Translations under genes and position numbers: made by a program | Source: Nitrospinota bacterium | GTDB lineage: Bacteria; Nitrospinota; Nitrospinia; Nitrospinales; Nitrospinaceae | Direction: 5' to 3' | Assembly: GCA_029879645.1 (NCBI GenBank) | Contig: JAOUPX010000012.1 | Coordinates: 1 to 45,463 of the forward strand | Length of the DNA stretch: 45,463 bases | The notes under the pieces: generated by a model | Seen by the model: only the letters and a program-made list of their open reading frames with translations | The model's database searches: none | Told to the model about the DNA's origin: nothing | In this document: positions 18,057 to 25,362 of the stretch, in pieces | How the letters are laid out: every line of letters starts with the position of its first letter | Numbering within the stretch: the first letter of the stretch is position 1

Positions 18057-19172
18057 TCAACCCGGTAGGGTATTTGTGGGTTCACTCCCGGAATTTCCTG
18101 GGAAGGGTGCGAGAATATTCCGGTCAATCAAGTACTTCAGCAGATGGCTGGCAACGGCTTGATGGCCGGAGGAGCCCCAATGGGTGTCGTTCGGGAGATA
18201 GACATCCTGCGTCCCGCGTTCGATTTCTTTCTTCAAAGCCACATCCAGCCTTGGAACATGGAGTTCGGGGTGTTTTGTGATTTCATCCATCCAGTGAATT
18301 TTTTTTCGGTCAAAATCTTTGTAAACGTCCATATACGCAGTCAGCTTATCCGGGGCTACCATGCCGACAAAATAGGTTTTCCCGTTTTTCTGGAAGGTGT
18401 TTTGAATATACGTTAAACCACAGATCGCGCGTTTCAGGTCTTCCTCTAAAACGCCATATCTTTCGAAATCGTTGCGGTACACCAACAGATGACTACTTTG
18501 CCGGTTTGAAAACAGGTCGTTCCGGCTTAAGGCAATTTTAATCGCCCGGTTCGATTTTTTATTAAAGGTTTTTTTTATGAGCCGCTTCAGGTAATGCGCT
18601 CCTGAAGAGAGATTCGGGTGAAGCGGCCCATTCTCGGTAGATCGGGTGTAGTCGGATAACGTCTGAATGCCTGGACGAATTTTAAGGGGAGATTCCCTGA
18701 GGGCAGGGGTTGGTTCGGGCTGGCAGTCTCCCTTATTCCAGGAATTGCCCCGGCCCACAAAAGAACGTTCCACGGTTTGGTAAATCACAATTCGGGGCGG
18801 ACGGTCCTTAAAGGCTGGACTGTTGACAAAGGATTCTATATCGATGTCGTCGACCTTGTAAGTAATCAGACTATACCCCGTTTCTCGGACAAAATAATTC
18901 TGCCATTGAGACAAGGGAAATGTGTGGGAAAAAGAGTCGCCGAGTACCACGACATCGTGGTAATTTTTATACTCCTTCCCCTCATCAAAAGTGAAAAGTA
19001 CGGAAGGAAATTGTTGCTGGGGTTTGTTCCAGCCAAAATCATTTTCTGTAAAGCCGCCCAGGCGGGTCAGGTCGCCGTTGATGGGTTGTACCCACAATCC
19101 CAAAGAAATAAAAACGGCAAGCAGGATTCCCAGGGGGATGAGCAGGATCAGATTGTATTTTTTATGCGCCAT
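18057..19172 (-). CDS. AlgJ/AlgX-like SGNH hydrolase (polysaccharide O-acetylation)
   Basis: 371 residues with one N-terminal membrane anchor or signal segment (about residues 8-28, LILLIPLGILLAVFISLG), so the body is periplasmic. The nucleophile motif is VVVLGDSFSHTF (GDS at 78-80). The catalytic Asp-x-His pair is in LPNDTHWGSSGHQ (D329, H331). These are the SGNH motifs of the AlgX/AlgJ family that transfer acetyl groups to alginate-like polysaccharides. It starts three bases after the stop of the MBOAT gene, so the two form a unit: the MBOAT imports the acetyl group and this protein attaches it. Which polymer is acetylated is not shown. Confidence 0.87.
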   Translation of the reverse strand: MAHKKYNLILLIPLGILLAVFISLGLWVQPINGDLTRLGGFTENDFGWNKPQQQFPSVLFTFDEGKEYKNYHDVVVLGDSFSHTFPLSQWQNYFVRETGYSLITYKVDDIDIESFVNSPAFKDRPPRIVIYQTVERSFVGRGNSWNKGDCQPEPTPALRESPLKIRPGIQTLSDYTRSTENGPLHPNLSSGAHYLKRLIKKTFNKKSNRAIKIALSRNDLFSNRQSSHLLVYRNDFERYGVLEEDLKRAICGLTYIQNTFQKNGKTYFVGMVAPDKLTAYMDVYKDFDRKKIHWMDEITKHPELHVPRLDVALKKEIERGTQDVYLPNDTHWGSSGHQAVASHLLKYLIDRNILAPFPGNSGSEPTNTLPG

Positions 19173-19175
19173 AAA

Positions 19176-20729
19176 TCAAAATTGAAAATAGAGGAATTCG
19201 CTGATTCCTGTCATGTTGAACAGACATAAAAATGCCAGAATCAGAACCGCAACGGCCCAACGCCGGTTGGGGGTCCATTCAACGAACGGGGCCTCCCTGG
19301 GATCGTCGAGAAAGTTGATCGCCGGATCGAATTTCCGCATGATCTGTTGAGTGTTTGGCAGAATCCAGCATGCCAGCAGGAGGGGCAGCGTCCAGTAAAG
19401 GAGAGCGCGTTTGACGGGAATTAACAGGATTCCGGGTTCCACACCCCAGTCTGCCAACACGGGGCCCATCCGGGTCATCTTCGCCATCCATTCTTTATTG
19501 AGGGGAAAACCGTTATAACCCGCCATACCTTCGTATACCCGAAGGGCGGCTTCCAGGTTGTCTGCCCGAAACATCACCCACGCGGCGACAATCGCCAGAA
19601 AGGTGAGCAGGCGTGATGTAAGTAAATATATTCTTCCCTGAAAGTTCCATCCCGCCGATTTTTGGATGGATCGCCAAGCATGATTGATAAAAAGATAAAA
19701 TCCGTGGAGGCCTCCCCAGATGACAAAGGTCCACCCCGCACCGTGCCACAAGCCACCCAGCAACATGGTGATCATCAGATTTAAATATTGCCGTACGGGG
19801 CCTCTCTGATTTCCTCCCAGCGGGATATATAGATAGTCCAGCATGAATCGCGACAGAGTCATATGCCAGCGCCGCCAGAAATCAATGATGCTGGTGGCTT
19901 TATAGGGCGAATTGAAATTAAGTGGCAGGCGAACGCCAAACATTCGTCCCAGCCCGATGGCCATGTCCGAGTATCCGGAAAAATCGAAATACAACTGAAA
20001 CGTGTAAGCCAGCGCGCCTCCCCATCCTTCAAAAAATGTAATGAGGGTGCCATTGGCGGCGGCGTTGAATACTGGTGTTGAAAATTGGGACACGTTATCG
20101 GCAATCATGACTTTCTTGAACAGGCCGAGAAAGAAAATGGTGATGCCGACCGAAAAATTCTCGTGTTTGAATTTGTACAGGGAATCTTTGGCGAACTGGT
20201 GAAGCATTTCCTTGTGATGAACAATGGGGCCGGCAATCAATTGCGGAAAAAAGGTGACAAACAAAAAATACTGCAGAAAATTATGCTCGCGGGTTTCTCC
20301 TCGATACACATCCACCAGATAGGCGATTTGCTGGAACGTGAAAAATGAAATCGCCAGAGGCAGGATGATGGGAGAGAGTTCAAAGCCCGTGTTGAATCCT
20401 CCATTCACGGCGTTCACAAAGAAATTGGCGTATTTGAAATAACCGATTGCCGCCAGGTTGGCTGCAATGCCTGCCGCCAGTAAACTCTTTTTGCCAAAGG
20501 ATGGATTGGGCGAACCCATGGCGAGACCCACACCCACGCTGTAATTAAACAGGACTGACCCGATCAGAAGCCCCAGATAGGCCGGATTCCACCACCCATA
20601 AAAAAACAGCGAGGTGGCAACAAGCCAGGAAATGGCGATTCGGTGATGCCCCCAGGCGCCTATTCTGAAAAAAACAAACAGGGTGACAGGCAGGAACAAT
20701 AGAATAAAGGTGTAGGAATTAAACAGCAT
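19176..20729 (-). CDS. MBOAT family O-acyltransferase, AlgI-like
   Basis: 517-residue polytopic membrane protein. The start MLFNSYTFILLFLPVTLFVF is the classic AlgI/DltB-type N-terminus. The central segments WHMTLSRFMLDYLYIPLGGN and LLGGLWHGAGWTFVIWGGLHG contain the conserved MBOAT histidine. It is predicted to pass acetyl groups from a cytoplasmic donor to the periplasmic SGNH partner encoded next to it. ATG start at 20727-20729 without a strong Shine-Dalgarno. It follows cysC by 94 bp on the same strand. Confidence 0.92.
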   Translation of the reverse strand: MLFNSYTFILLFLPVTLFVFFRIGAWGHHRIAISWLVATSLFFYGWWNPAYLGLLIGSVLFNYSVGVGLAMGSPNPSFGKKSLLAAGIAANLAAIGYFKYANFFVNAVNGGFNTGFELSPIILPLAISFFTFQQIAYLVDVYRGETREHNFLQYFLFVTFFPQLIAGPIVHHKEMLHQFAKDSLYKFKHENFSVGITIFFLGLFKKVMIADNVSQFSTPVFNAAANGTLITFFEGWGGALAYTFQLYFDFSGYSDMAIGLGRMFGVRLPLNFNSPYKATSIIDFWRRWHMTLSRFMLDYLYIPLGGNQRGPVRQYLNLMITMLLGGLWHGAGWTFVIWGGLHGFYLFINHAWRSIQKSAGWNFQGRIYLLTSRLLTFLAIVAAWVMFRADNLEAALRVYEGMAGYNGFPLNKEWMAKMTRMGPVLADWGVEPGILLIPVKRALLYWTLPLLLACWILPNTQQIMRKFDPAINFLDDPREAPFVEWTPNRRWAVAVLILAFLCLFNMTGISEFLYFQF

Positions 20730-20823
20730 CAGTTTGATTCAGCCGCAAACGAAGGGATCGAGCAATCTGTATGGGCATGGGCGCTCATGAAAAAAAATGG
20801 GGAGAATGTGAGGATATGCTTTT

Positions 20824-21429
20824 TTAAATCTTTTTAAAAACGTCAGTTTTGGTAAGGTGTCGAATAATTTGTTCGATGCATTCTTCGACGGTATCCTCGG
20901 CGGTATTTAAATGAATTTCGGGTGAAAGCGGTGGCTCATAGGGTGACGATATCCCGGTAAAATCCTGAATTTCTCCTTTTCGTGCTTTTTTATAAAGCCC
21001 TTTAGTATCCCGTGATTCACACACCGCCAGGGGACAATCGACAAACACCTCTATAAATCTGCCGTTGTCCATGGAGTTACGGACCCAATCCCGGTCATCC
21101 CGGAACGGCGAAATGAAGGCCACGATTACCACGAAGGCCTGTTGCGCCAATAATCGGGCTACTTCCCCGATTCTACGAATGTTTTCTTTTCGGTCCTCAG
21201 CCGAAAATCCGAGATCGCTATTCAACCCGGTACGCACCACATCCCCATCTAAAAGGGTGACCAAAGCGTTTTGTTCAAAAAGAGCATTCTCCAAGGCGAT
21301 GGACACGGTGGTCTTACCTGCCCCTGATAAACCAGTTAACCAAATAATGGTTCCTTTCTGGTGAAAGCGGTTTTCCCGTTGATTGAGATCTACTTTTTTC
21401 AGGGTTTTCCGGGTTGGTGAAGCTTTCAT
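20824..21429 (-). CDS. cysC: Adenylyl-sulfate (APS) kinase
   Basis: 201 residues. P-loop GLSGAGKTT at residues 33-41, the ENRRIGE-type segment as ENIRRIGEVARLL, the active-site loop FISPFRDDRDWVR and the C-terminal RDTKGLYKKARKGEI are all CysC signatures. It phosphorylates APS to PAPS. No ATP sulfurylase, PAPS reductase or recognisable sulfotransferase is in the window, so the context is polysaccharide modification rather than a sulfate assimilation operon. ATG at 21427-21429 has an AAGGA Shine-Dalgarno. Confidence 0.95.
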   Translation of the reverse strand: MKASPTRKTLKKVDLNQRENRFHQKGTIIWLTGLSGAGKTTVSIALENALFEQNALVTLLDGDVVRTGLNSDLGFSAEDRKENIRRIGEVARLLAQQAFVVIVAFISPFRDDRDWVRNSMDNGRFIEVFVDCPLAVCESRDTKGLYKKARKGEIQDFTGISSPYEPPLSPEIHLNTAEDTVEECIEQIIRHLTKTDVFKKI

Positions 21430-21886
21430 TAAAATCCTTTGAACAATAAATATCCTGAGTTGTATTCAGGTTTCCGGGAAAGGGAAAAGCGCTGAGATAT
21501 CCGAAAAGCATCTGTTTTTATTGTAAAAAAAATGAATTCCTTAGGCAAGGGATTAATAAAATTCCGGAATTCGCTCAAGCAATAGGTGGGAATAAAATCT
21601 GGATCAATGGGATCAATAAAAAGTAAGTAAGGTGCAAGGCCTTTATGGGATCGGGAGGTGAAAATGATGATACATCCGGTAATTCATTTAAACTGGCGTC
21701 AGATCTGGACCACGTTGATAATGGCGCTCCTGTTGACGGCGATGTTCCTGCTTTTGTAATTGCTTGGGTGCAGGATCGGGGTGCCGTAAAACCTGAGAGG
21801 TTCTGGTTGAATTTCCTGCTCCTTTAACAGGGTTAGGGGAGGTTTAGCTGGGAGGGGGAGCCTCGGTATGCGTTTTCTTTATTCCG
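21430..21886. other. Intergenic region between cysC and the kinase-like gene
   Basis: 457 bp without a conventional gene. The right half contains the short plus-strand ORF at 21664-21759 described separately. The rest is AT-rich near cysC, where a minus-strand promoter for cysC would be expected, and G-rich with poly-G/AGG tracts at 21830-21860. I see no tRNA, clear terminator or longer ORF with protein-like composition. Confidence 0.5.
21664..21759 (+). CDS. Possible 31-residue single-helix membrane peptide
   Basis: A short plus-strand ORF that starts ATG ATG, with a near-perfect Shine-Dalgarno (GGGAGG at 21653-21658) five bases upstream. The peptide begins MMIHPVIHLNWRQIWTTL and continues into a run of Leu, Ala, Met and Phe that ends at TAA, giving one predicted membrane helix of about 18 residues. 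An in-frame GTG at 21658-21660 could extend it by two residues. It is the only plus-strand candidate in this part of the window and is too short for routine gene finding. No homologue is recognised; the call rests on the ribosome site and hydrophobic pattern alone. Confidence 0.4.
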   Translation: MMIHPVIHLNWRQIWTTLIMALLLTAMFLLL

Positions 21887-22639
21887 TCAAAATGTGTCCG
21901 ACGACCAGTCCAGGCTTTCCAGGTGTTCCCGCAAATGGGAGATGGTGCGAAACCGGTCGAGGATCAGCGACCGTTTCAGCCCGCAACAGATTTGTTTAAC
22001 CGTGACGGGAAGCTTTGAGTATCGCTTGGCCCCACCCAGTGTGTCGTAAAAAATCCGGATCAATTCCAGGATATCCGTCTGCCGCGTTTCTTTCTTGGGA
22101 TAGGGTCCGTGAAACAGGTCCAGCAGTTTTACATCGAATTCCAGCCCGAACCGGTTGATGATGATGTTGTCGGTATGCAGATCGCCGTGTGTTTCGTTCA
22201 GTAGGTGAATTTCTTCAATTCCACAGGTCAGTGCATAAAGCAGGTGAAGGGCCTGGTAGGGGTGAAGCCTCTGGCCGGGAAATTTTTTCAAAAATTCGGA
22301 TAGCAAATCGCCTTCAACATATTCGGAAATTAAGACGGTGATCGGGAATTTGCGGATGAGCAGGATTTCCTCGGTATGGTATTTGATGAGAATCGGAACC
22401 TGGCGGAGTTTGTGCAGTTTCTGGGCGTAGGATTTGGCCGTTTTGTTTCCAATGTTCCTCTGCGGAAAAAACAGCTTGGCCGCCCGCTCGATGCCCGTGC
22501 GGATTTCACGGATTTTGTATACTTCCCCTTCCCAACCTGATCCCAGCAGGGAGAGAACCTCGTATTTACCAGCCATTTTCCGGCCTGCGGCGAGATCGAA
22601 CGAATCAATAATCACCTTTTGACCGCTGTTTTTTCTCAC
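21887..22639 (-). CDS. Small serine/threonine protein kinase-like protein
   Basis: 250 residues, a single kinase-like domain. The glycine loop is LLGSGWEGEVYKI (residues 31-43), the ATP lysine lies in RAAKLFFP (K55), and the catalytic loop is HGDLHTDN (151-158), with Asp and Asn conserved but Gly for Arg. The metal-binding DFG is replaced by DLF (174-176). This HGDLHxDN form is common in bacterial aminoglycoside/lipopolysaccharide kinase-like and stand-alone Ser/Thr kinase-like proteins. No transmembrane or sensory domain. GTG start at 22637-22639 with an AGGG Shine-Dalgarno. Substrate unknown; location after a polysaccharide cluster leaves sugar phosphorylation possible. Confidence 0.75.
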   Translation of the reverse strand: MRKNSGQKVIIDSFDLAAGRKMAGKYEVLSLLGSGWEGEVYKIREIRTGIERAAKLFFPQRNIGNKTAKSYAQKLHKLRQVPILIKYHTEEILLIRKFPITVLISEYVEGDLLSEFLKKFPGQRLHPYQALHLLYALTCGIEEIHLLNETHGDLHTDNIIINRFGLEFDVKLLDLFHGPYPKKETRQTDILELIRIFYDTLGGAKRYSKLPVTVKQICCGLKRSLILDRFRTISHLREHLESLDWSSDTF

Positions 22640-22770
22640 AGAATTATCCCTGCTGTTTTAACGGGTTTTAATGGCTCATTTTTACGAAAAATTTTGATTA
22701 ATGGCAATAGTTATTAATCAAAAGGGTGGGGTATTTGAAAAGCCAGAGGGGAAAACCCAGGGGATGCGGC

Positions 22771-22807
22771 AAACAAAACCCGGTCTTTCAGGAACGAAAG
22801 ACCGGGT
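22771..22807 (-). terminator. Rho-independent terminator
   Basis: Perfect 12-bp stem (ACCCGGTCTTTC at 22778-22789, complement at 22796-22807) with a six-base loop, followed on the minus strand by TTTGTTT. It lies 27 bp beyond the stop of the lipoprotein gene at 22835, and so ends that transcript and separates it from the kinase-like gene. Confidence 0.85.
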
Positions 22808-22834
22808 AACAGGGATAAGTGTTGTGACTTTTAA

Positions 22835-23257
22835 CTACTTGTTCGCGCAGACCGCGGTGACCCCGCACTTGATATGATGATTGGAGATGCCAAAAAAGTC
22901 TTTCGATTTTCCAGCATGCCGGCCATCGCAGACACAGGCATTTTCGGTTTGGCGCTGGGTGGCGCCATCGGCACCTTTCAAGAGAAAGGGATTGTCTCCC
23001 GCCGTGCCTGTTTCCGCCCACCACTTTTTGCATTCCACCAGAACGGGAAAATCCGCTGGGCATTGTGCCGCCACTTCTATTTTTCCAGGCTCATCATCCG
23101 TTAACTTCGTGCTGGACTCGCCCTGGGCGGGAAATTCTTTCAGGACACGCGGGGCATCGGGATCAATGGTTTTTTGGGTGCCGCCGCAATTGATATTGGA
23201 AAAAGCGAACAGGGTCAAAAGCAGAAGATAGCCGAAATGCTTTGCAGAAATTCTCAC
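22835..23257 (-). CDS. Cysteine-rich putative lipoprotein, unknown function
   Basis: 140 residues. The GTG at 23255-23257 is chosen because an AGGAGA Shine-Dalgarno precedes it at proper distance; the frame could extend five codons to a TTG. The protein opens with a signal peptide (MRISAKHFGYLLLLTLFAFS) and a candidate lipidation Cys at residue 24, though the residues before it (NIN) are an unusual lipobox. The mature part has about six further cysteines in pairs (CPADFPVLVEC, CVC, and CGVTAVC at the C-terminus), suggesting disulfides in the periplasm or outside. No family recognised. Followed by a strong terminator, so probably monocistronic. Confidence 0.7.
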   Translation of the reverse strand: MRISAKHFGYLLLLTLFAFSNINCGGTQKTIDPDAPRVLKEFPAQGESSTKLTDDEPGKIEVAAQCPADFPVLVECKKWWAETGTAGDNPFLLKGADGATQRQTENACVCDGRHAGKSKDFFGISNHHIKCGVTAVCANK

Positions 23258-23416
23258 AGGAAGTCTCCTCAATGGGTTCAGTCAGTGTATATCTAAAGGT
23301 ACAATAAAATCAAAGTAGTATCAATACATTTTCATTTACAGTGTTATGTTATTCTATGGGCAGGGCGTTGCGGTTCCAGAGGCCTGGTTTCGGCAGGGAT
23401 ATCTAAAGCCTTCGGG

Positions 23417-23764
23417 CTACTTTTCGCAGATGAGTCGTATTAATTGGTCCGGCCCGGTGTTTAATTGACTGTCTATCACCATCAGCGCGCGTCTGTGTGG
23501 ATTGGCTTCTGCAATGCCAAAGTCGCCGGTAAAGTTAATTATATATGTGGAATTTTTCCCAAAAATGGTAATGGGTTCCGACTTTATATTGACAATTTCA
23601 AGCGTGCCTTTAAGGCAATTAGCCGAATGGGTTTGATATTTCCCGGAATAATTGTGATTAGAATCACCACCTGAAATAATACCGGATTCAAATTTAATGG
23701 TCCCGGCCTGGGTGAGTCCCAAGTTGGTTCCCCATTCAAGCGCCCATAGTCCATGAATAGTCAT
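23417..23764 (-). CDS. GrlR-like regulatory-fold protein
   Basis: 115 residues. The pattern GLWALEWGTNLG, then KFESGIISGGDSNHNYSGKY and a C-terminal FTGDFG, matches the layout of the GrlR family (small beta-barrel proteins known as a negative regulator of type III secretion in enteropathogenic E. coli, but widespread and mostly uncharacterised). The ATG at 23762-23764 is chosen because it starts the conserved MTIHGLWALEW strand and has an AGG seven bases upstream; the frame continues to 23830. No type III secretion gene is near. Its role here is unknown. Confidence 0.6.
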   Translation of the reverse strand: MTIHGLWALEWGTNLGLTQAGTIKFESGIISGGDSNHNYSGKYQTHSANCLKGTLEIVNIKSEPITIFGKNSTYIINFTGDFGIAEANPHRRALMVIDSQLNTGPDQLIRLICEK

Positions 23765-24101
23765 AAAATGCCTAAGCTCTTTTAAGTTAATCTCAAGCTC
23801 AAGAGTAACGGTTTGGATTAAAACGTCCACTCTAAAAAGGGCTATTTTGAAAAATAATTATTGTTTCGGATTTGGTAACTGACGAGGAAAATAAAAGAAG
23901 TTTGGGATCTAGCTGGGACACGAAATTGCCTTCCGTCCCGGTATAGGGGCAGGTCTTTAGTGTTAAATATATCAAGAGGTTAATTGGGGATAGCTGAGTT
24001 GATTTAATCGGATGCTCCGGGGTGTTGTTGGTCAGGCGTCGCCGGGGCCACGGGTAGTTCGGTGTTCTTTTCACGCTTCAGGGGGAGCCGGGTGGATAAA
24101 T

Positions 24102-24461
24102 TCAATGAAGCTGGAGAGTGGCGTTGCAATATCCGAAGCGCTGGTTGTCTATAATTTTGCCGTTGGAGTCGGTCACGAACGACCAGTTGCAGGGGATGGT
24201 TTTACTGGGGCCACTCCAGGCCTGGGCATAACTGATTTGGTCGTTCATTTTCCACAGATAGGCGGTTCGGCCGTCGCCCAATGGATTGATGGTGAATTTA
24301 TAACCGAATATTTTTTGCGCTTCGCTGATGTCCTTGCTGATAAACGTGTCCAGATATTCATCGTTCAACTCGGTCCAGACCGGCGGCGAGTAGTTTTGGG
24401 TCTGGAACGAGGCGCACCCGTTCATTAAAACCAGCATTCCAAAGATAACGACCGGCTTCAC
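24102..24461 (-). CDS. Small lipoprotein, paralogue of the upstream gene
   Basis: 119 residues beginning MKPVVIFGMLVLMNGCASF: a signal peptide with lipidation at Cys16. The mature part shares the pattern NYSPPxWxxLxDExLDxxI, QKIFGYKF and NWSFVTDSNGKII, ending QRFGYC, with the gene just upstream. The two are therefore a tandem duplication. The GTG start at 24459-24461 overlaps the upstream TGA (GTGA); a longer frame to 24572 lacks the signal peptide at its start and is rejected. Function unknown; a periplasm-facing membrane-attached protein. Confidence 0.75.
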   Translation of the reverse strand: MKPVVIFGMLVLMNGCASFQTQNYSPPVWTELNDEYLDTFISKDISEAQKIFGYKFTINPLGDGRTAYLWKMNDQISYAQAWSGPSKTIPCNWSFVTDSNGKIIDNQRFGYCNATLQLH

Positions 24462-24841
24462 GGTTGTTCCTCCAGGGACCCGTGGTAGGTCAGCGTGGCC
24501 GAAGGACAATACCCGAAACGCTGGTGGGAAAGAATTTTCCCGTTGGGGCCGGTGACGAACGACCAATGGCAATGAACCGTGCGGGTGAAGCCGAACGGGC
24601 TGAAAGCCAGGCCGACCTGCCGTTCCAGTTCCCAGGTATAGACCGTCTGTTGGCCGCTAAGGTTTTTCGTGGAAAATTGATAGCCGAATACTTTTTGCGC
24701 CCGGTCAATGTCCTGCCCGATATAGGCATCCAGATGTTCATCGCTTAACTGCGCCCACTGCGGAGGCGAATAATCGGTGGTCTTGAGCTGGGCGCATCCC
24801 GCCAGCAATACAATCAACCCGAAAATTATGACCTGCCTCAT
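24458..24841 (-). CDS. Small lipoprotein, first of a tandem pair
   Basis: 127 residues, signal peptide MRQVIIFGLIVLLAGCAQL with lipobox LAGC and lipidation at Cys16. The mature domain contains DYSPPQWAQLSDEHLDAYI, AQKVFGYQF and HWSFVTGPNGKIL, and ends HQRFGYC, all shared with its downstream paralogue. Two cysteines near the end (in HCHW and FGYC) are conserved in both and may form a disulfide. Shine-Dalgarno AAGGGAG seven bases before the ATG at 24839-24841. Family not recognised. Confidence 0.78.
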   Translation of the reverse strand: MRQVIIFGLIVLLAGCAQLKTTDYSPPQWAQLSDEHLDAYIGQDIDRAQKVFGYQFSTKNLSGQQTVYTWELERQVGLAFSPFGFTRTVHCHWSFVTGPNGKILSHQRFGYCPSATLTYHGSLEEQP

Positions 24842-24915
24842 AGAGCAACTCCCTTCCAGCGGGAACCGGATTTTTGGCCACGCCAGGTGAATTTTCTGTG
24901 CCTATATTAAAAGTG

Positions 24916-24931
24916 TAAGGCTTTAGCCTTA
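24916..24931. promoter_or_regulatory. Palindrome upstream of the lipoprotein pair
   Basis: TAAGGCT and its complement AGCCTTA are separated by two bases, about 75 bp before the first lipoprotein gene and next to an AT-rich TTTAATAT stretch that could serve as a minus-strand -10. It may be a regulator binding site; no T-run follows, so a terminator is less likely. Confidence 0.3.
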
Positions 24932-25085
24932 TAAAACAAGGGGTTAATTTAAATTGGAAGAGTAAGAGGAGCGTAAGAATCGCCCCGGCTTCAGGCTAGC
25001 CGTCCATCCTGCCGGCATTTTGTGGATTTTCACTTTAACACCGGTCGGGCCAAATAAAGAATGGGCTGGCATTAAGAAATTAAAA

Positions 25086-25161
25086 TGGAGCCGACGGAGG
25101 GAGTCGAACCCCCGACCTACTGATTACAAATCAGTTGCTCTACCAACTGAGCTACGCCGGC
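25086..25161 (-). tRNA. tRNA-Thr (anticodon TGT), CCA encoded
   Basis: Full cloverleaf on the minus strand. The acceptor arm GCCGGCG pairs with CGTCGGC, with one G-T pair. The D arm is in AGCTCAGTTGGTAGAGC. The anticodon stem ACTGA/TCAGT encloses loop TTTGTAA, giving anticodon TGT for ACA codons. The T arm GGGGGTTCGACTCCC is present. The 3' CCA (25086-25088) is encoded in the DNA after discriminator T. It stands alone between the lipoprotein pair and the divergent RND exporter gene. Confidence 0.97.
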
Positions 25162-25202
25162 TTGATGGATGTGATTGTGCAGGAATGAGTAAAGCCGCAC
25201 CC

Positions 25203-25208
25203 ATTATA
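25203..25208 (-). promoter_or_regulatory. -10 box for tRNA-Thr
   Basis: A perfect TATAAT on the minus strand ends 41 bases before the tRNA 5' end, followed by a GC-rich GGGTGCGG stretch as is usual at stable-RNA promoters. The -35 region is only a T-run, so the match is partial. Confidence 0.4.
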
Positions 25209-25362
25209 TAAGAAATCCCACGAAAAAAAACATGTGGTTTTAAAAAAGGAAATTTCGGTAATGAGTTATTCATTTTTCGAGTTTTTACCTTATCATGGTT
25301 AGGTATGATTTTTGACCTCCAAGCTACTGAATAATAACTCCCTATCTGAAATATAAAACTCC

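Noticed and set aside
21645-21827. 60-residue plus-strand frame overlapping the 31-residue ORF
   Set aside because: Different frame; its ATG does not have the Shine-Dalgarno at proper spacing, while the shorter frame does.
23832-24074. 80-residue minus-strand reading frame between the GrlR-like gene and the lipoprotein pair
   Set aside because: Composition is not protein-like, there is no Shine-Dalgarno and no recognisable motif; the gap is better left as intergenic.
25020-25211. 63-residue plus-strand frame
   Set aside because: Spans the tRNA-Thr gene in antisense; spurious.
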